A stretch of 43,416 nt of DNA from Amycolatopsis sp. Lineage in GTDB: Bacteria > Actinomycetota > Actinomycetes > Mycobacteriales > Pseudonocardiaceae. Of this stretch, positions 11,206-19,341 are shown piece after piece. A model generated the notes under the pieces. The model did no database searches, had not been told where the DNA came from, and saw only the letters and a program-made list of their open reading frames with translations. Where the stretch lies: positions 1-43,416 of the forward strand of contig NZ_JAODNM010000042.1 in the NCBI RefSeq assembly GCF_025464955.1, written 5' to 3'. The first letter of the stretch is position 1, and every line of letters begins with the position of its first letter. The translations under genes were made by a program, and so were the position numbers.

Positions 11206-12600
11206 ATGTTCCGCATTCGACGATGGCTGCTGCCCGCGGTCGCGGCACTCACAGTGACCGCCGGGAGTGTGGTGGCCGCGCCGAGCGCCAGTGCGGCTCC
11301 CGCAGCGCCATGTGACACGGCGAGCACCGCTTACAACTACGTCGTGCTCTACGCGCCGCATACCCCGCAGGGGCTCGTCGACGAGGAGCTGCGTGCGAAG
11401 TGCGGGTCGAAGGTCGCGTACTACCCGGAAATCGGGGTCGCCGTCGCGAGTTCGAGCACCGCGGACTTCGCGCAGCGGATCGGCGTCTACCGCGCCTACT
11501 CCGGCGGTCGCGACGTCGCCGTGCCACCGGCGGCGCGTGTTTCCCTGGACGGCGAGCAGACGACCGCGGTCGCGACGGCTGGGGACCTCAGCGCGCAGCA
11601 GTGGGACATGCGGGCCATCCACGCGCCGGAAGCGAACCAGATCAACCCCGGCAGCAAGTCCGTGACCGTCGGCGTCCTCGACTCCGGGATCGACGCGGCG
11701 CACCCCGCGCTGCGTGCGGCCGTCGACGCGAAGGCGTCGGCAGGGTGCCTGACCGGCGCTCCGGACACCGCACCGGCGGCGTGGGCGCCGACGACTTCGG
11801 ACCACGGCACGCATGTCGCGGGCACGATCGCCGGGAAGGACCCCGCGACCGGGTTCACCGGAATCGCCCCGGGGGTGAGGCTTGCGTCGGTGAAGGTCGT
11901 CAACGACGCCGGGTACATCTTCCCGGAGGCCGCGGTCTGCGGGTTCGTGTGGGCCGGGCAGCACCACTTCCAGGTGACGAACAACAGCTACTTCATCGAC
12001 CCCGGGATGTTCTACTGCTCGAAGCAACCCGGTGACGCGGCCGCGTTCGAAGCTGTCCGGCGCGCGGTGGCCTACTCGACCGGACGCGGCGTGCTCAACG
12101 TGGCCGCTGCCGGCAACGCGGCGTTCGACCTCACCGCGCAGACCACCGACCCGGTCCGGCCGCACGCCGTCGACAAGAGCTGCGAGATCCTGCCCGGCGG
12201 GCTCGACGGCGTCGTCACGGTGTCCGCGACCGGGTACGCCGGCACGAAGTCGAGCTACAGCAATTGGGGCCGCAACGAGATCGACGTGACCGCGCCCGGC
12301 GGCGATCGCGCGCAGCTCCCGCCGGCCGGCCAGGGTGCGGGCTGCCCGCTGTCGACGGTGTTCAACGGCGGCTACGGCACAAAGTGCGGGACGTCGATGG
12401 CGTCCCCGCACGTCGCCGGTGTCGCGGCACTACTGGCGAGCAAATACCGCTTCGCGCCACCCTTTGCCCTGATGGCGTTGCTCGAAGCCCAAGCCGACCC
12501 CGTCGCGTGCGGCATCGCCGCCCCGACCTGCTCCGGCCCGATCCGCGACAACTCCTACTACGGCCACGGCTCCGTCAACGCCCTCGACGCCGTGCGTTAG
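11206..12600 (+). CDS. Secreted subtilisin-like serine protease (S8)
   Basis: 464 residues. A signal peptide (FRIRRWLLPAVAALTVTAG, cut near SASA-A) precedes a propeptide-like region to about residue 140 and an S8 domain. The catalytic triad is D159 (VLDSGID), H200 (SDHGTHVAG) and S397 (GTSMASPHVAG); N304 (AAAGN) is the probable oxyanion residue. Eight or more cysteines in the mature part suggest disulfides and an extracellular life. There is no C-terminal sorting signal or membrane helix, so it is probably released. The start is firm: GGAGG lies 6 bases before ATG 11206. Substrates are unknown. A 22-bp hairpin terminates it and the converging sdh operon. Confidence 0.95.
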   Translation: MFRIRRWLLPAVAALTVTAGSVVAAPSASAAPAAPCDTASTAYNYVVLYAPHTPQGLVDEELRAKCGSKVAYYPEIGVAVASSSTADFAQRIGVYRAYSGGRDVAVPPAARVSLDGEQTTAVATAGDLSAQQWDMRAIHAPEANQINPGSKSVTVGVLDSGIDAAHPALRAAVDAKASAGCLTGAPDTAPAAWAPTTSDHGTHVAGTIAGKDPATGFTGIAPGVRLASVKVVNDAGYIFPEAAVCGFVWAGQHHFQVTNNSYFIDPGMFYCSKQPGDAAAFEAVRRAVAYSTGRGVLNVAAAGNAAFDLTAQTTDPVRPHAVDKSCEILPGGLDGVVTVSATGYAGTKSSYSNWGRNEIDVTAPGGDRAQLPPAGQGAGCPLSTVFNGGYGTKCGTSMASPHVAGVAALLASKYRFAPPFALMALLEAQADPVACGIAAPTCSGPIRDNSYYGHGSVNALDAVR

Positions 12601-12610
12601 CTCGCTCCAG

Positions 12611-12669
12611 CTGGACGTGAAGGCCACCTTCATTTACCTATCGGTTGTGAAGGTGGCCTTCACGTCCAG
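12611..12669. terminator. Perfect 22-bp hairpin, GTGAAGGCCACCTTC family
   Basis: Bases 12611-12632 are the exact reverse complement of 12648-12669, with a 15-base loop. It sits between the converging protease and sdhB stops, 10 and 2 bases from them, so it can stop transcription in both directions. Its arm shares the core GTGAAGGCCACCTTCA with the hairpin at 27607-27659 and the solo arm at 42920-42935. Confidence 0.75.
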
Positions 12670-12671
12670 TC

Positions 12672-13451
12672 CTAGACGCGCTTGAAGAGCAGGGCGCGCT
12701 TCACTTCCTGGATGGCCTTCGTGACCTGGATGCCGCGGGGGCAGGCGTCGGTGCAGTTGAACGTCGTGCGGCAACGCCAGACGCCCTCGGAGTCGTTGAG
12801 GATGTCGAGGCGTTCCTCGGCGGCTTCGTCTCGGGAGTCGAAGATGAACCGGTGCGCGTTGACGATCGCGGCCGGGCCGAAGTACGAGCCGTCGTTCCAG
12901 TAGACCGGGCACGACGACGTGCAGCAGGCGCAGAGGATGCACTTGGTGGTGTCGTCGAACCGGTCGCGGTCGGCCTGCGACTGGATCCGCTCACGGGAGG
13001 GCTCGTTGCCGTAGGTGATCAGGTACGGCTTGACGGCACGGAACGCCTCGAAGAACGGGTCCATGTCGACGTAGAGGTCCTTCAGCGTGACGAGACCCTT
13101 GATCGGCGCGATGGTGATGGTGGTCTGCTTGCCGTCTTTCTCGAGCAGATCCTTCATCAGCACCTTGCACGCCAACCGGTTGACGCCGTTGATCTGCATC
13201 GCGTCGGACCCGCAGACGCCGTGGGCGCACGAGCGGCGGAACGAGAACGTCCCGTCGAGGTAGTCCTTGACGTAGAACAGCAGGTTGAGCAGCCGGTCGG
13301 TCCGCTGCGCGGGGACCTCGTAGGTCTCCCAGTGCGCCTCGCTGTCGACCTCCGGGTTGAACCGCAGGATCTTCAGCGTCACCGTGATGGGCGTGTGGTC
13401 GGCGAAGGCCGCGGCGTCGGCGTCGGCCTTGGTGGAGGTTGCGGTGCTCAT
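12672..13451 (-). CDS. sdhB: Succinate dehydrogenase iron-sulfur subunit
   Basis: 259 residues. Three cluster sites are present: [2Fe-2S] with C75, C80, D83 and C95 (RRSCAHGVCGSD; an Asp third ligand as in E. coli SdhB), [4Fe-4S] with C171, C174, C177 (CILCACC), and [3Fe-4S] with C227, C233, C237 (CRTTFNCTDACPRG), with C181 filling the remaining slot. It passes electrons from SdhA to quinone. Its start codon overlaps the sdhA stop by one base (13451), giving translational coupling. It is the last gene of sdhCDAB. Confidence 0.98.
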   Translation of the reverse strand: MSTATSTKADADAAAFADHTPITVTLKILRFNPEVDSEAHWETYEVPAQRTDRLLNLLFYVKDYLDGTFSFRRSCAHGVCGSDAMQINGVNRLACKVLMKDLLEKDGKQTTITIAPIKGLVTLKDLYVDMDPFFEAFRAVKPYLITYGNEPSRERIQSQADRDRFDDTTKCILCACCTSSCPVYWNDGSYFGPAAIVNAHRFIFDSRDEAAEERLDILNDSEGVWRCRTTFNCTDACPRGIQVTKAIQEVKRALLFKRV

Positions 13452-15205
13452 CAGTACTTCCGCTCCATCGGTTCGTAGCGGGTGAAGACGACGGGCTTGT
13501 AGTCCAGCCGGATGTCCGAGGACAGGCCTTCACCCTGCTTGTAAGCCATGGTGTGCCGCATGAAGTTCGTGTCGTCGCGGGTCGGGTAGTCCTCGCGGGC
13601 GTGGCCGCCGCGCGATTCCTTGCGCGCCAGCGCGCCGACGATCAGCACCTCGGCGAGCTCCAGCAGGAAGCCCAGTTCGGCGGCCTCCAGCAGGTCGGTG
13701 TTGTACCGCTTTCCCTTGTCCGACACCGAAATGCGTTCGTAACGCTCCTTGAGCGCCTGGATGTCGGTCAGCGCCTGCTTCAGCGTCTCCTCGGTGCGAT
13801 ACACCGAAGCGTGCGAGTCCATCGTCTTCTGCATCGCGGTGCGGATGTCGGCGACGCGCTCGTCACCGTGCTCCGAGAGCAGCCCGGCGAGCTGCGCCTC
13901 GACGACCGTGGTCGGGTTCTCCGGCAGATCGACGAGCTCGTGGTTCAGCGCGTACTCGGCGGCGGCGATGCCCGCGCGGCGGCCGAACACGTTGATGTCC
14001 AGCAGCGAGTTGGTGCCCAGCCGGTTCGAGCCGTGCACCGAAACACACGCGACCTCGCCGGCGGCGTAGAGGCCCGGGATGACGTGTTCGTTGTCCCGCA
14101 ACGCTTCGCCGTGGATGTTCGTCGGGATACCGCCCATCACGTAGTGACAGGTCGGGAACACCGGCACCGGCTCGGTCACCGGGTCGACGCCGAGGTAGGT
14201 CCGCGAGAACTCCATGATGTCCGGGAGCTTCGCGTTCAGCGTCTCTTCCGGGATGTGCGTGACGTCGAGGACGACGTAGTCCTTGTTGGGACCGCAACCG
14301 CGGCCCTGCAAGACTTCCTGCACCATCGAGCGGGCGACGATGTCGCGCGGCGCGAGGTCCTTGATCGTCGGGGCGTAGCGCTCCATGAAGCGCTCGCCGT
14401 CGGAGTTCCGCAGGATGCCGCCCTCACCGCGCACGGCCTCCGAGATGAGGATGCCGAGGCCGGCGAGGCCGGTCGGGTGGAACTGGAAGAACTCCATGTC
14501 CTCCAGCGGCAGGCCCTTGCGGAACACGATGCCGAGACCGTCACCGGTCAGCGTGTGCGCGTTCGACGTGGTCTTGAAGATCTTGCCGGCGCCGCCGGTG
14601 GCCATCACGATCGACTTGGCCTGGAACACGTGCAGCTCGCCGGTGGCCAGCTCGTACGCGACCACGCCGGACGCGACGGGGTTGCCGTCCTCGTCCGGGG
14701 TCAGCAGCAGGTCGAGCACGTAGAACTCGTTGAAGAACTCGGTGCCGTACTTGACGCAGTTCTGGTACAGCGTCTGCAGGATCATGTGCCCGGTGCGGTC
14801 GGCGGCGTAGCAGGCGCGGCGGACCGCGGCCTTGCCGTGGTCACGCGTGTGGCCGCCGAAGCGCCGCTGGTCGATCTTGCCCTCGGGCGTCCGGTTGAAC
14901 GGCAGGCCCATCTTCTCCAGGTCGAGCACCGCGTCGATGGCTTCCTTCGCCATGACCTCGGCCGCGTCCTGGTCGACCAGGTAGTCGCCGCCCTTGATGG
15001 TGTCGAAGGTGTGCCATTCCCAGTTGTCCTCTTCGACGTTCGCCAGCGCGGCGCACATGCCGCCCTGGGCCGCGCCGGTGTGGGACCGGGTCGGGTAGAG
15101 CTTGGTGAGGACCGCCGTGCGGGCCCGCTGGCCGGATTCGATGGCCGCGCGCATGCCGGCACCACCGGCTCCGACGATCACCACGTCGTATTTGTGGAAC
15201 TGCAT
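13451..15205 (-). CDS. sdhA: Succinate dehydrogenase flavoprotein subunit
   Basis: 584 residues, full length. The FAD-binding glycine motif is near the N-terminus (VIVGAGGAGMRAAIE). H42 in TRSHTGAAQGGM is the covalent FAD attachment site, and H243 in FQFHPTG is an active-site histidine. The enzyme oxidises succinate to fumarate at the cytoplasmic face of the membrane complex. It overlaps sdhB by one base and follows sdhD after 32 bases with a purine-rich GGAGAG Shine-Dalgarno upstream of ATG 15205. Confidence 0.98.
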   Translation of the reverse strand: MQFHKYDVVIVGAGGAGMRAAIESGQRARTAVLTKLYPTRSHTGAAQGGMCAALANVEEDNWEWHTFDTIKGGDYLVDQDAAEVMAKEAIDAVLDLEKMGLPFNRTPEGKIDQRRFGGHTRDHGKAAVRRACYAADRTGHMILQTLYQNCVKYGTEFFNEFYVLDLLLTPDEDGNPVASGVVAYELATGELHVFQAKSIVMATGGAGKIFKTTSNAHTLTGDGLGIVFRKGLPLEDMEFFQFHPTGLAGLGILISEAVRGEGGILRNSDGERFMERYAPTIKDLAPRDIVARSMVQEVLQGRGCGPNKDYVVLDVTHIPEETLNAKLPDIMEFSRTYLGVDPVTEPVPVFPTCHYVMGGIPTNIHGEALRDNEHVIPGLYAAGEVACVSVHGSNRLGTNSLLDINVFGRRAGIAAAEYALNHELVDLPENPTTVVEAQLAGLLSEHGDERVADIRTAMQKTMDSHASVYRTEETLKQALTDIQALKERYERISVSDKGKRYNTDLLEAAELGFLLELAEVLIVGALARKESRGGHAREDYPTRDDTNFMRHTMAYKQGEGLSSDIRLDYKPVVFTRYEPMERKY

Positions 15206-15237
15206 CGAAAGATCTCTCCGCTACGTGTGGTGGTCGG

Positions 15238-15654
15238 CTAGTTCGTGATGTTCGGGTCGAACGTGAAGATCACCATGGTGCCGACGGCGAGGATCAGCGC
15301 CATCGAGACGTAGAGGACGATCTTCAGCCAGAAGCGGGTGGTGTCCTTGCGGGCGTAGTCGTCGATGATCGTGCGCAGCCCGTTGCCGCCGTGGATCTCG
15401 GCGAGCCACAGCATCGAGAGATCCCAGAACTGCCAGAACGGCGAAGCCCAGCGGCCGGCGACGAAGCCCCAGTTGATCCGGTGCACACCGCCGTCGAGGA
15501 TGTTCATGATGAGCAGGTGGCCGAGCACCAGGATGATCAGCGCGAGGCCGGAGATCCGCATGAACAGCCAGCTGTAGAGCTCGAAGTTGCTGCGGCGCGC
15601 GGTGGCGCGGCGGGGGGTGCGCGGTTTGGCCAGCGCGAGTGGTTCGGTCGTCAT
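15238..15654 (-). CDS. sdhD: Succinate dehydrogenase membrane anchor subunit D
   Basis: 138 residues with a basic N-terminus (KPRTPRRATARR) and three hydrophobic helices. H46 in LVLGHLLIMN is the likely heme-b ligand or quinone-site neighbour, and the WASPFWQFWDLSMLWLAEIHG segment is typical of the actinobacterial anchor. With SdhC it binds the SdhAB head to the membrane. It starts one base after the sdhC stop. Confidence 0.93.
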   Translation of the reverse strand: MTTEPLALAKPRTPRRATARRSNFELYSWLFMRISGLALIILVLGHLLIMNILDGGVHRINWGFVAGRWASPFWQFWDLSMLWLAEIHGGNGLRTIIDDYARKDTTRFWLKIVLYVSMALILAVGTMVIFTFDPNITN

Positions 15655-15655
15655 C

Positions 15656-16099
15656 TCACTTGCCCCCGAACAGGGTCTCGACGGTGCGCTGGAGCATGAA
15701 GTACGCGCCAGGGATCATCACGACGACCCAGATGCCGATGATGGTCCACAGCATCGGCTTCTGGAACTTCGGTCCCTTGTCCCAGAAGTCCACCAGCATG
15801 ACGCGGATCCCGTTGAGCGCGTGGTAGAGCACCGCGCCGACGAGACCGACCTCCATCAGGTTGACGATCGGGGTCTTGTAGGTCTCGATGACCTGGTTGT
15901 ACGTATTGGGCGACACGCGCACGAGCGCGGTGTCGAGCACGTGCACGAACAGGAAGAAGAAGGTGAGCACGCCGGTGATGCGGTGCAGCACCCATGACCA
16001 CATGCCGGGGTCGCCCCGGTAGAAGGTCCCCTGCTTGCGCGAAGCACCGGCGGAGGCGCTCGCGCCCGCTTCCGGGGCGGTGCTAGCCGTGGTGGACAT
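15656..16099 (-). CDS. sdhC: Succinate dehydrogenase cytochrome b556 subunit C
   Basis: 147 residues. An Ala/Ser-rich N-terminus is followed by the SdhC signature WSWVLHRITGV (H39, R40), three transmembrane helices, and LYHALNGIR (H93), which carries the expected heme ligand. It is the first gene of sdhCDAB, preceded by GGAGG about 10 bases before ATG 16099. Confidence 0.95.
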   Translation of the reverse strand: MSTTASTAPEAGASASAGASRKQGTFYRGDPGMWSWVLHRITGVLTFFFLFVHVLDTALVRVSPNTYNQVIETYKTPIVNLMEVGLVGAVLYHALNGIRVMLVDFWDKGPKFQKPMLWTIIGIWVVVMIPGAYFMLQRTVETLFGGK

Positions 16100-16231
16100 C
16101 GGTGAGCGGCCTCCAACGTCGTGGCTGTCTACCCGGTTACCACGATTCGCGCGGGCCGCCGTCGTCCGTCCACTGGGGACTGGTCCGGCCGCGGTGCGAG
16201 AGATCTGAGGTCATCGAGCGTGGATGAAAGG

Positions 16232-16262
16232 ATGCTAGACCCGGTCGTCGATGAGGGCTCAA
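16232..16262 (-). promoter_or_regulatory. Possible sdhCDAB promoter
   Basis: On the minus strand TTGAGC (16262-16257), a 19-base spacer and TAGCAT (16237-16232) resemble a sigma-A promoter and would give a leader of about 125 bases. Spacing is long and the match modest, so this is tentative. Confidence 0.3.
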
Positions 16263-16597
16263 CCTCGGGTTCCCGTCTGTGATGGACCAGACATCCTCCG
16301 GCGTCTCACGAGGTCCCAGGTGTGGCGCAGCGCACGTATCCGGGGTCGCGGTCAGCCCATCGGGGGACGAGCCGTCGGGTTGGCGCGCACCATAGGCACC
16401 CGACTATCGACACGGTGGAAAAAGATCACACACGGAGAGTCTCCGTCGATCTCACGGAGTGTGTGCATGCTGTAGCCGGTATGACCCATCAGTAAACATT
16501 TGGGTTACGTAGCGTGCCATTCCTATGGCGGTTTCCTGGCAGACGGGTACGGTTCGCCAGTCGAGGCGGCAACTGGGGCCGCCCGATTTCCAATCAT

Positions 16598-16620
16598 CCG
16601 CTGGATCAGCGGGGAGGGAG
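16598..16620 (+). promoter_or_regulatory. Hairpin abutting the Shine-Dalgarno of the BMP gene
   Basis: CCGCTG (16598-16603) pairs with CAGCGG (16607-16612) around GAT; the stem's last bases run into the purine-rich GGGGAGGGAG (16611-16620). AGGGAG (16615-16620) is 7 bases before TTG 16628, which decides this start over ATG 16637. The stem could modulate ribosome access. Confidence 0.5.
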
Positions 16621-16627
16621 AAACACC

Positions 16628-17695
16628 TTGCATCGCATGCGTGGAACCGCGCTGGTGGCGGTGGGCTTGGCCGGGCTGCTGACGCTGGCGGCCTGCGGTT
16701 CGGGCAGCGGCGGCAGCACCCCCGCTGCTTCCGGTACTTCCGGAGGCAACAGCAGCGCCCTGAAGGTCGGCGTGGCCTACGACGTCGGCGGCCGCGGTGA
16801 CCAGTCGTTCAACGACTCGGCGGCCCGTGGCCTCGACAAGGAGAAGTCGACGGGCGGCATCACCGTGCGGGAGCTCGCGGCCACCCAGGGGGAGACCGAC
16901 GCGCAGAAGGAAGACCGGCTGCGTCAGCTCGCCGAGGGCGGTTACAACCCGATCATCGCGATCGGCTTCGCCTACGCGGGCGCCGTCGGCAAGGTCGCCA
17001 AGGACACGCCGGACACCAAGTTCGCGATCATCGACGACTTCACGCCCGGCACCGACACCGGTCCGAACATCGAGAACCTGACGTTCGCCGAGAACGAGGG
17101 CTCGTTCCTCGTCGGTGTGGCCGCGGCCCTCAAGAGCAAGACCGGCAACGTCGGCTTCGTCGGCGGTGTCGACACGCCCCTGATCCAGAAGTTCGAGGTC
17201 GGCTACATCGCGGGCGTCAAGGCTGTGAAGCCCGCCGACACCGTGCAGGTCAAGTACATCAGCGAGCCGCCGGACTTCGGTGGCTTCAACGACCCGGCCA
17301 AGGGTGAGACGGCCGCCGACGGCATGTTCGACGCCGGCGCCGACATCGTCTACGGCGCGGCCGGCGGTTCCGGCAGCGGTGTGTTCAAGGCCGCGAAGGC
17401 CAAGGGCAAGCTGGGCATCGGGGTCGACTCCGACCAGTACAACCAGCCCGCGCTCGCCGACGTCAAGGACGTCATCCTGACCTCGATGGTGAAGCAGGTC
17501 GACCTCGCCGTCACCGACTTCATCGACTCGATCAAGGCGAACAAGTTCACCGCCGGCAACAAGGTCTACGACCTCAAGGCCGGCGGCATCCAGTACTCGA
17601 CCAGCGGCGGCAAGATCGACGACATCAAGGCGCAGCTCGAGGACTACAAGCAGAAGATCATTTCCGGTCAGATCAAGGTCCCGGCCACGAAGTAG
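16628..17695 (+). CDS. BMP-family nucleoside-binding lipoprotein (ABC transporter)
   Basis: 355 residues from TTG 16628. The lipoprotein signal (RGTALVAVGLAGLLTLAAC, lipid-modified C23) is followed by a Ser/Gly linker and a BMP domain (PF02608-like): VGVAYDVGGRGDQSFNDSAARG, IAIGFAYAGAVGKVAKD, FAIIDDF and NLTFAENEGSFLVGVAAAL. The family (PnrA, Med, RnsB) binds purine or other nucleosides outside the membrane. It heads the operon that continues with an ATPase, two permeases, cdd and deoA, which supports a nucleoside substrate. The following 98-base gap holds a stem-loop. Confidence 0.93.
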   Translation: MHRMRGTALVAVGLAGLLTLAACGSGSGGSTPAASGTSGGNSSALKVGVAYDVGGRGDQSFNDSAARGLDKEKSTGGITVRELAATQGETDAQKEDRLRQLAEGGYNPIIAIGFAYAGAVGKVAKDTPDTKFAIIDDFTPGTDTGPNIENLTFAENEGSFLVGVAAALKSKTGNVGFVGGVDTPLIQKFEVGYIAGVKAVKPADTVQVKYISEPPDFGGFNDPAKGETAADGMFDAGADIVYGAAGGSGSGVFKAAKAKGKLGIGVDSDQYNQPALADVKDVILTSMVKQVDLAVTDFIDSIKANKFTAGNKVYDLKAGGIQYSTSGGKIDDIKAQLEDYKQKIISGQIKVPATK

Positions 17696-17734
17696 GCGGA
17701 TTTCGCCCGAACCTATGATCTGATCTACGACGTC

Positions 17735-17770
17735 TGACGGGCCCGTGGCGCCTCCGCCCCGGGCCCGTCA
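17735..17770 (+). terminator. Intra-operon stem-loop between the BMP and ATPase genes
   Basis: TGACGGGCCCG (17735-17745) pairs perfectly with 17760-17770 around a 14-base loop; a weak T-run (CCGTTTCTC) follows. It lies 40 bases after the lipoprotein stop. Such elements commonly lower expression of the membrane components relative to the binding protein, by partial termination or by protecting the upstream mRNA. Confidence 0.6.
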
Positions 17771-17779
17771 CCGTTTCTC

Positions 17780-17796
17780 AAGGAGCGTGCGCGATC
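17780..17796 (+). promoter_or_regulatory. Shine-Dalgarno pointing to an ATC start
   Basis: AAGGAG (17780-17785) is ideally spaced (8 bases) from ATC 17794-17796, in frame with the ATPase. The peptide it would add (ISEDPAGTRLPKYA) looks natural. No ATG, GTG or TTG exists in that frame between the Shine-Dalgarno and GTG 17836, and GTG 17787 is out of frame. Confidence 0.5.
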
Positions 17797-17835
17797 AGCG
17801 AGGATCCAGCCGGGACCCGGCTACCCAAGTACGCG

Positions 17836-19341
17836 GTGGAGCTGCGAGGCATAACCAAGCGGTTCCCCGGAGTCGTCGCCAACTCGGACATCAACGTGGG
17901 TGTCCGCGCCGGTACCGTGCACGCCCTGGTGGGTGAGAACGGCGCCGGCAAGTCGACCCTGATGAAGATCCTCTACGGGATGCAGCGCCCCGACGAGGGC
18001 ACCATCCTGATCGACGGCAAGGAAGTGGACTTCGCCACCCCGGCCGACGCGATCGAGGTCGGCATCGGGATGGTCCACCAGCACTTCATGCTGGCCGACA
18101 ACTTCACCGTGCTCGAGAACGTCGTGCTCGGCAACGAGCCGAAGGCCGGCGTGGGCCTCGACTTCAAGACCGCGCGCGCGAAGATCAAGGACATCTCCGC
18201 GCGCTACGGCCTCGGTGTCGACCCGGACAGGCTGGTCGACGAGCTCGGGGTCGGTGAGCGGCAGCGAGTCGAGATCCTCAAGGTCCTCTACCGCGGCGCG
18301 CGCATCCTCATCCTCGACGAGCCCACGGCCGTCCTGGTGCCGCAGGAGGTCGAAGAGCTCTTCGACAACCTCCGCGAGCTCAAGGCCGAGGGCCTGACGC
18401 TCCTCTTCATCTCGCACAAACTGGACGAAGTGCTCTCCGTCGCCGACGACATCACCGTCGTCCGCCGCGGCACCACCGTGGCCAGCGTCGAACCCGGCGC
18501 CGTGACCGCGCGCCAGCTCGCCGAGCTGATGGTCGGCAGCGCGCTGCCGGTGCCGGAGCTGCGCGAGTCCACCGTGACCACCACGCCCGTGCTCGAGGTC
18601 GACGGCATCGACGTCACCACCGACGACGGCCGCACGGTGCTGCAGAACCTGTCGTTCACCATCCACGCCGGCGAGGTGCTGGGCATCGCCGGCGTCGAGG
18701 GCAACGGGCAGGCCGAGCTGGTCGAGGCGCTGATGGGTATCCGCCCGGTCAGTGCCGGGAAGATCAAGCTGTCCGGCACCGACATCACCACGACGTCGAC
18801 CAGCAAGCGCCGCGACGCGGGCATGGCGTACATCCCCGAGGACCGGCACCGCCAGGGTGTCCTGCTGGAGTCGAGTCTCTGGGAGAACCGGATCCTCGGC
18901 CACCAGAACCAGGCGCCCAACGTGAAGGGCCCGCTGCTCGACCGCAAGGGCGCGAAGGCCGACACCGAGCGGATCGTCAAGGAGTACGACGTCCGCACGC
19001 CGAACATCGACGTCGCCGTGTCCTCGCTGTCCGGCGGCAACCAGCAGAAGCTGATCGTCGGTCGTGAGATGAGCGGGAACCCGGTGGTGCTGCTGGCTTC
19101 GCACCCCACCCGCGGTGTCGACGTCGGCGCGCAGGCCGCGATCTGGGAACACATCCGCCGCGCCCGTGCGGACAAGCTCGCCGTGCTGATGATCTCGGCG
19201 GACCTCGACGAGCTCATCGGGATGTCGGACCGGCTCTCGGTGATCCTGCGCGGCAAGCTCGTCGGCGAGTACGACCCGCAGTCGGTCACACCCGAAGAGC
19301 TGGGCTCCGCGATGACCGGCGCCGGGGGAGAGGAAGCGTAA
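17836..19341 (+). CDS. Two-domain ABC ATPase of the nucleoside importer
   Basis: 501 residues from GTG 17836; the true start is probably ATC 17794 (515 residues), since only that codon has a Shine-Dalgarno. It is a RbsA/YufO-like double ATPase. Domain 1 has Walker A GENGAGKST (33-41) and Walker B ILILDEPTA. Domain 2 (from about 253) has the weak Walker A GVEGNGQAE, the signature LSGGNQQK and LLASHPTRGVD, in which His replaces the catalytic Glu. One degenerate site is usual in this family. It powers nucleoside import and its stop overlaps the first permease by one base (TAATG). Confidence 0.93.
   Translation: MELRGITKRFPGVVANSDINVGVRAGTVHALVGENGAGKSTLMKILYGMQRPDEGTILIDGKEVDFATPADAIEVGIGMVHQHFMLADNFTVLENVVLGNEPKAGVGLDFKTARAKIKDISARYGLGVDPDRLVDELGVGERQRVEILKVLYRGARILILDEPTAVLVPQEVEELFDNLRELKAEGLTLLFISHKLDEVLSVADDITVVRRGTTVASVEPGAVTARQLAELMVGSALPVPELRESTVTTTPVLEVDGIDVTTDDGRTVLQNLSFTIHAGEVLGIAGVEGNGQAELVEALMGIRPVSAGKIKLSGTDITTTSTSKRRDAGMAYIPEDRHRQGVLLESSLWENRILGHQNQAPNVKGPLLDRKGAKADTERIVKEYDVRTPNIDVAVSSLSGGNQQKLIVGREMSGNPVVLLASHPTRGVDVGAQAAIWEHIRRARADKLAVLMISADLDELIGMSDRLSVILRGKLVGEYDPQSVTPEELGSAMTGAGGEEA

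Larger units (their letters stand above)
16100..16627. other. 528-bp divergent intergenic region, sdhC / BMP operon
   Basis: No convincing gene. It must hold the promoters of both flanking operons. Visible structure includes a 15-bp palindrome at 16432-16446 (ACGGAGA-G-TCTCCGT) flanked by CACACA (16427-16432) and TGTGTG (16460-16465), a possible operator. Small hairpins run from about 16518 to 16612 ahead of the BMP start. A possible 74-codon reading frame at 16251-16475 is arginine-rich without a ribosome site and is not called. Confidence 0.6.

Noticed and set aside
13439..15241. 600-codon open frame antisense to sdhA
   Set aside because: Shadow of sdhA; no motif and it overlaps both neighbours.
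16251..16475. 74-codon open frame upstream of the BMP gene
   Set aside because: Arg-rich, no Shine-Dalgarno, overlaps the operator-like palindrome and leader.
16598..16627. Purine riboswitch upstream of the nucleoside operon
   Set aside because: Hairpins are present but the conserved junction and loop landmarks of purine riboswitches are not seen.
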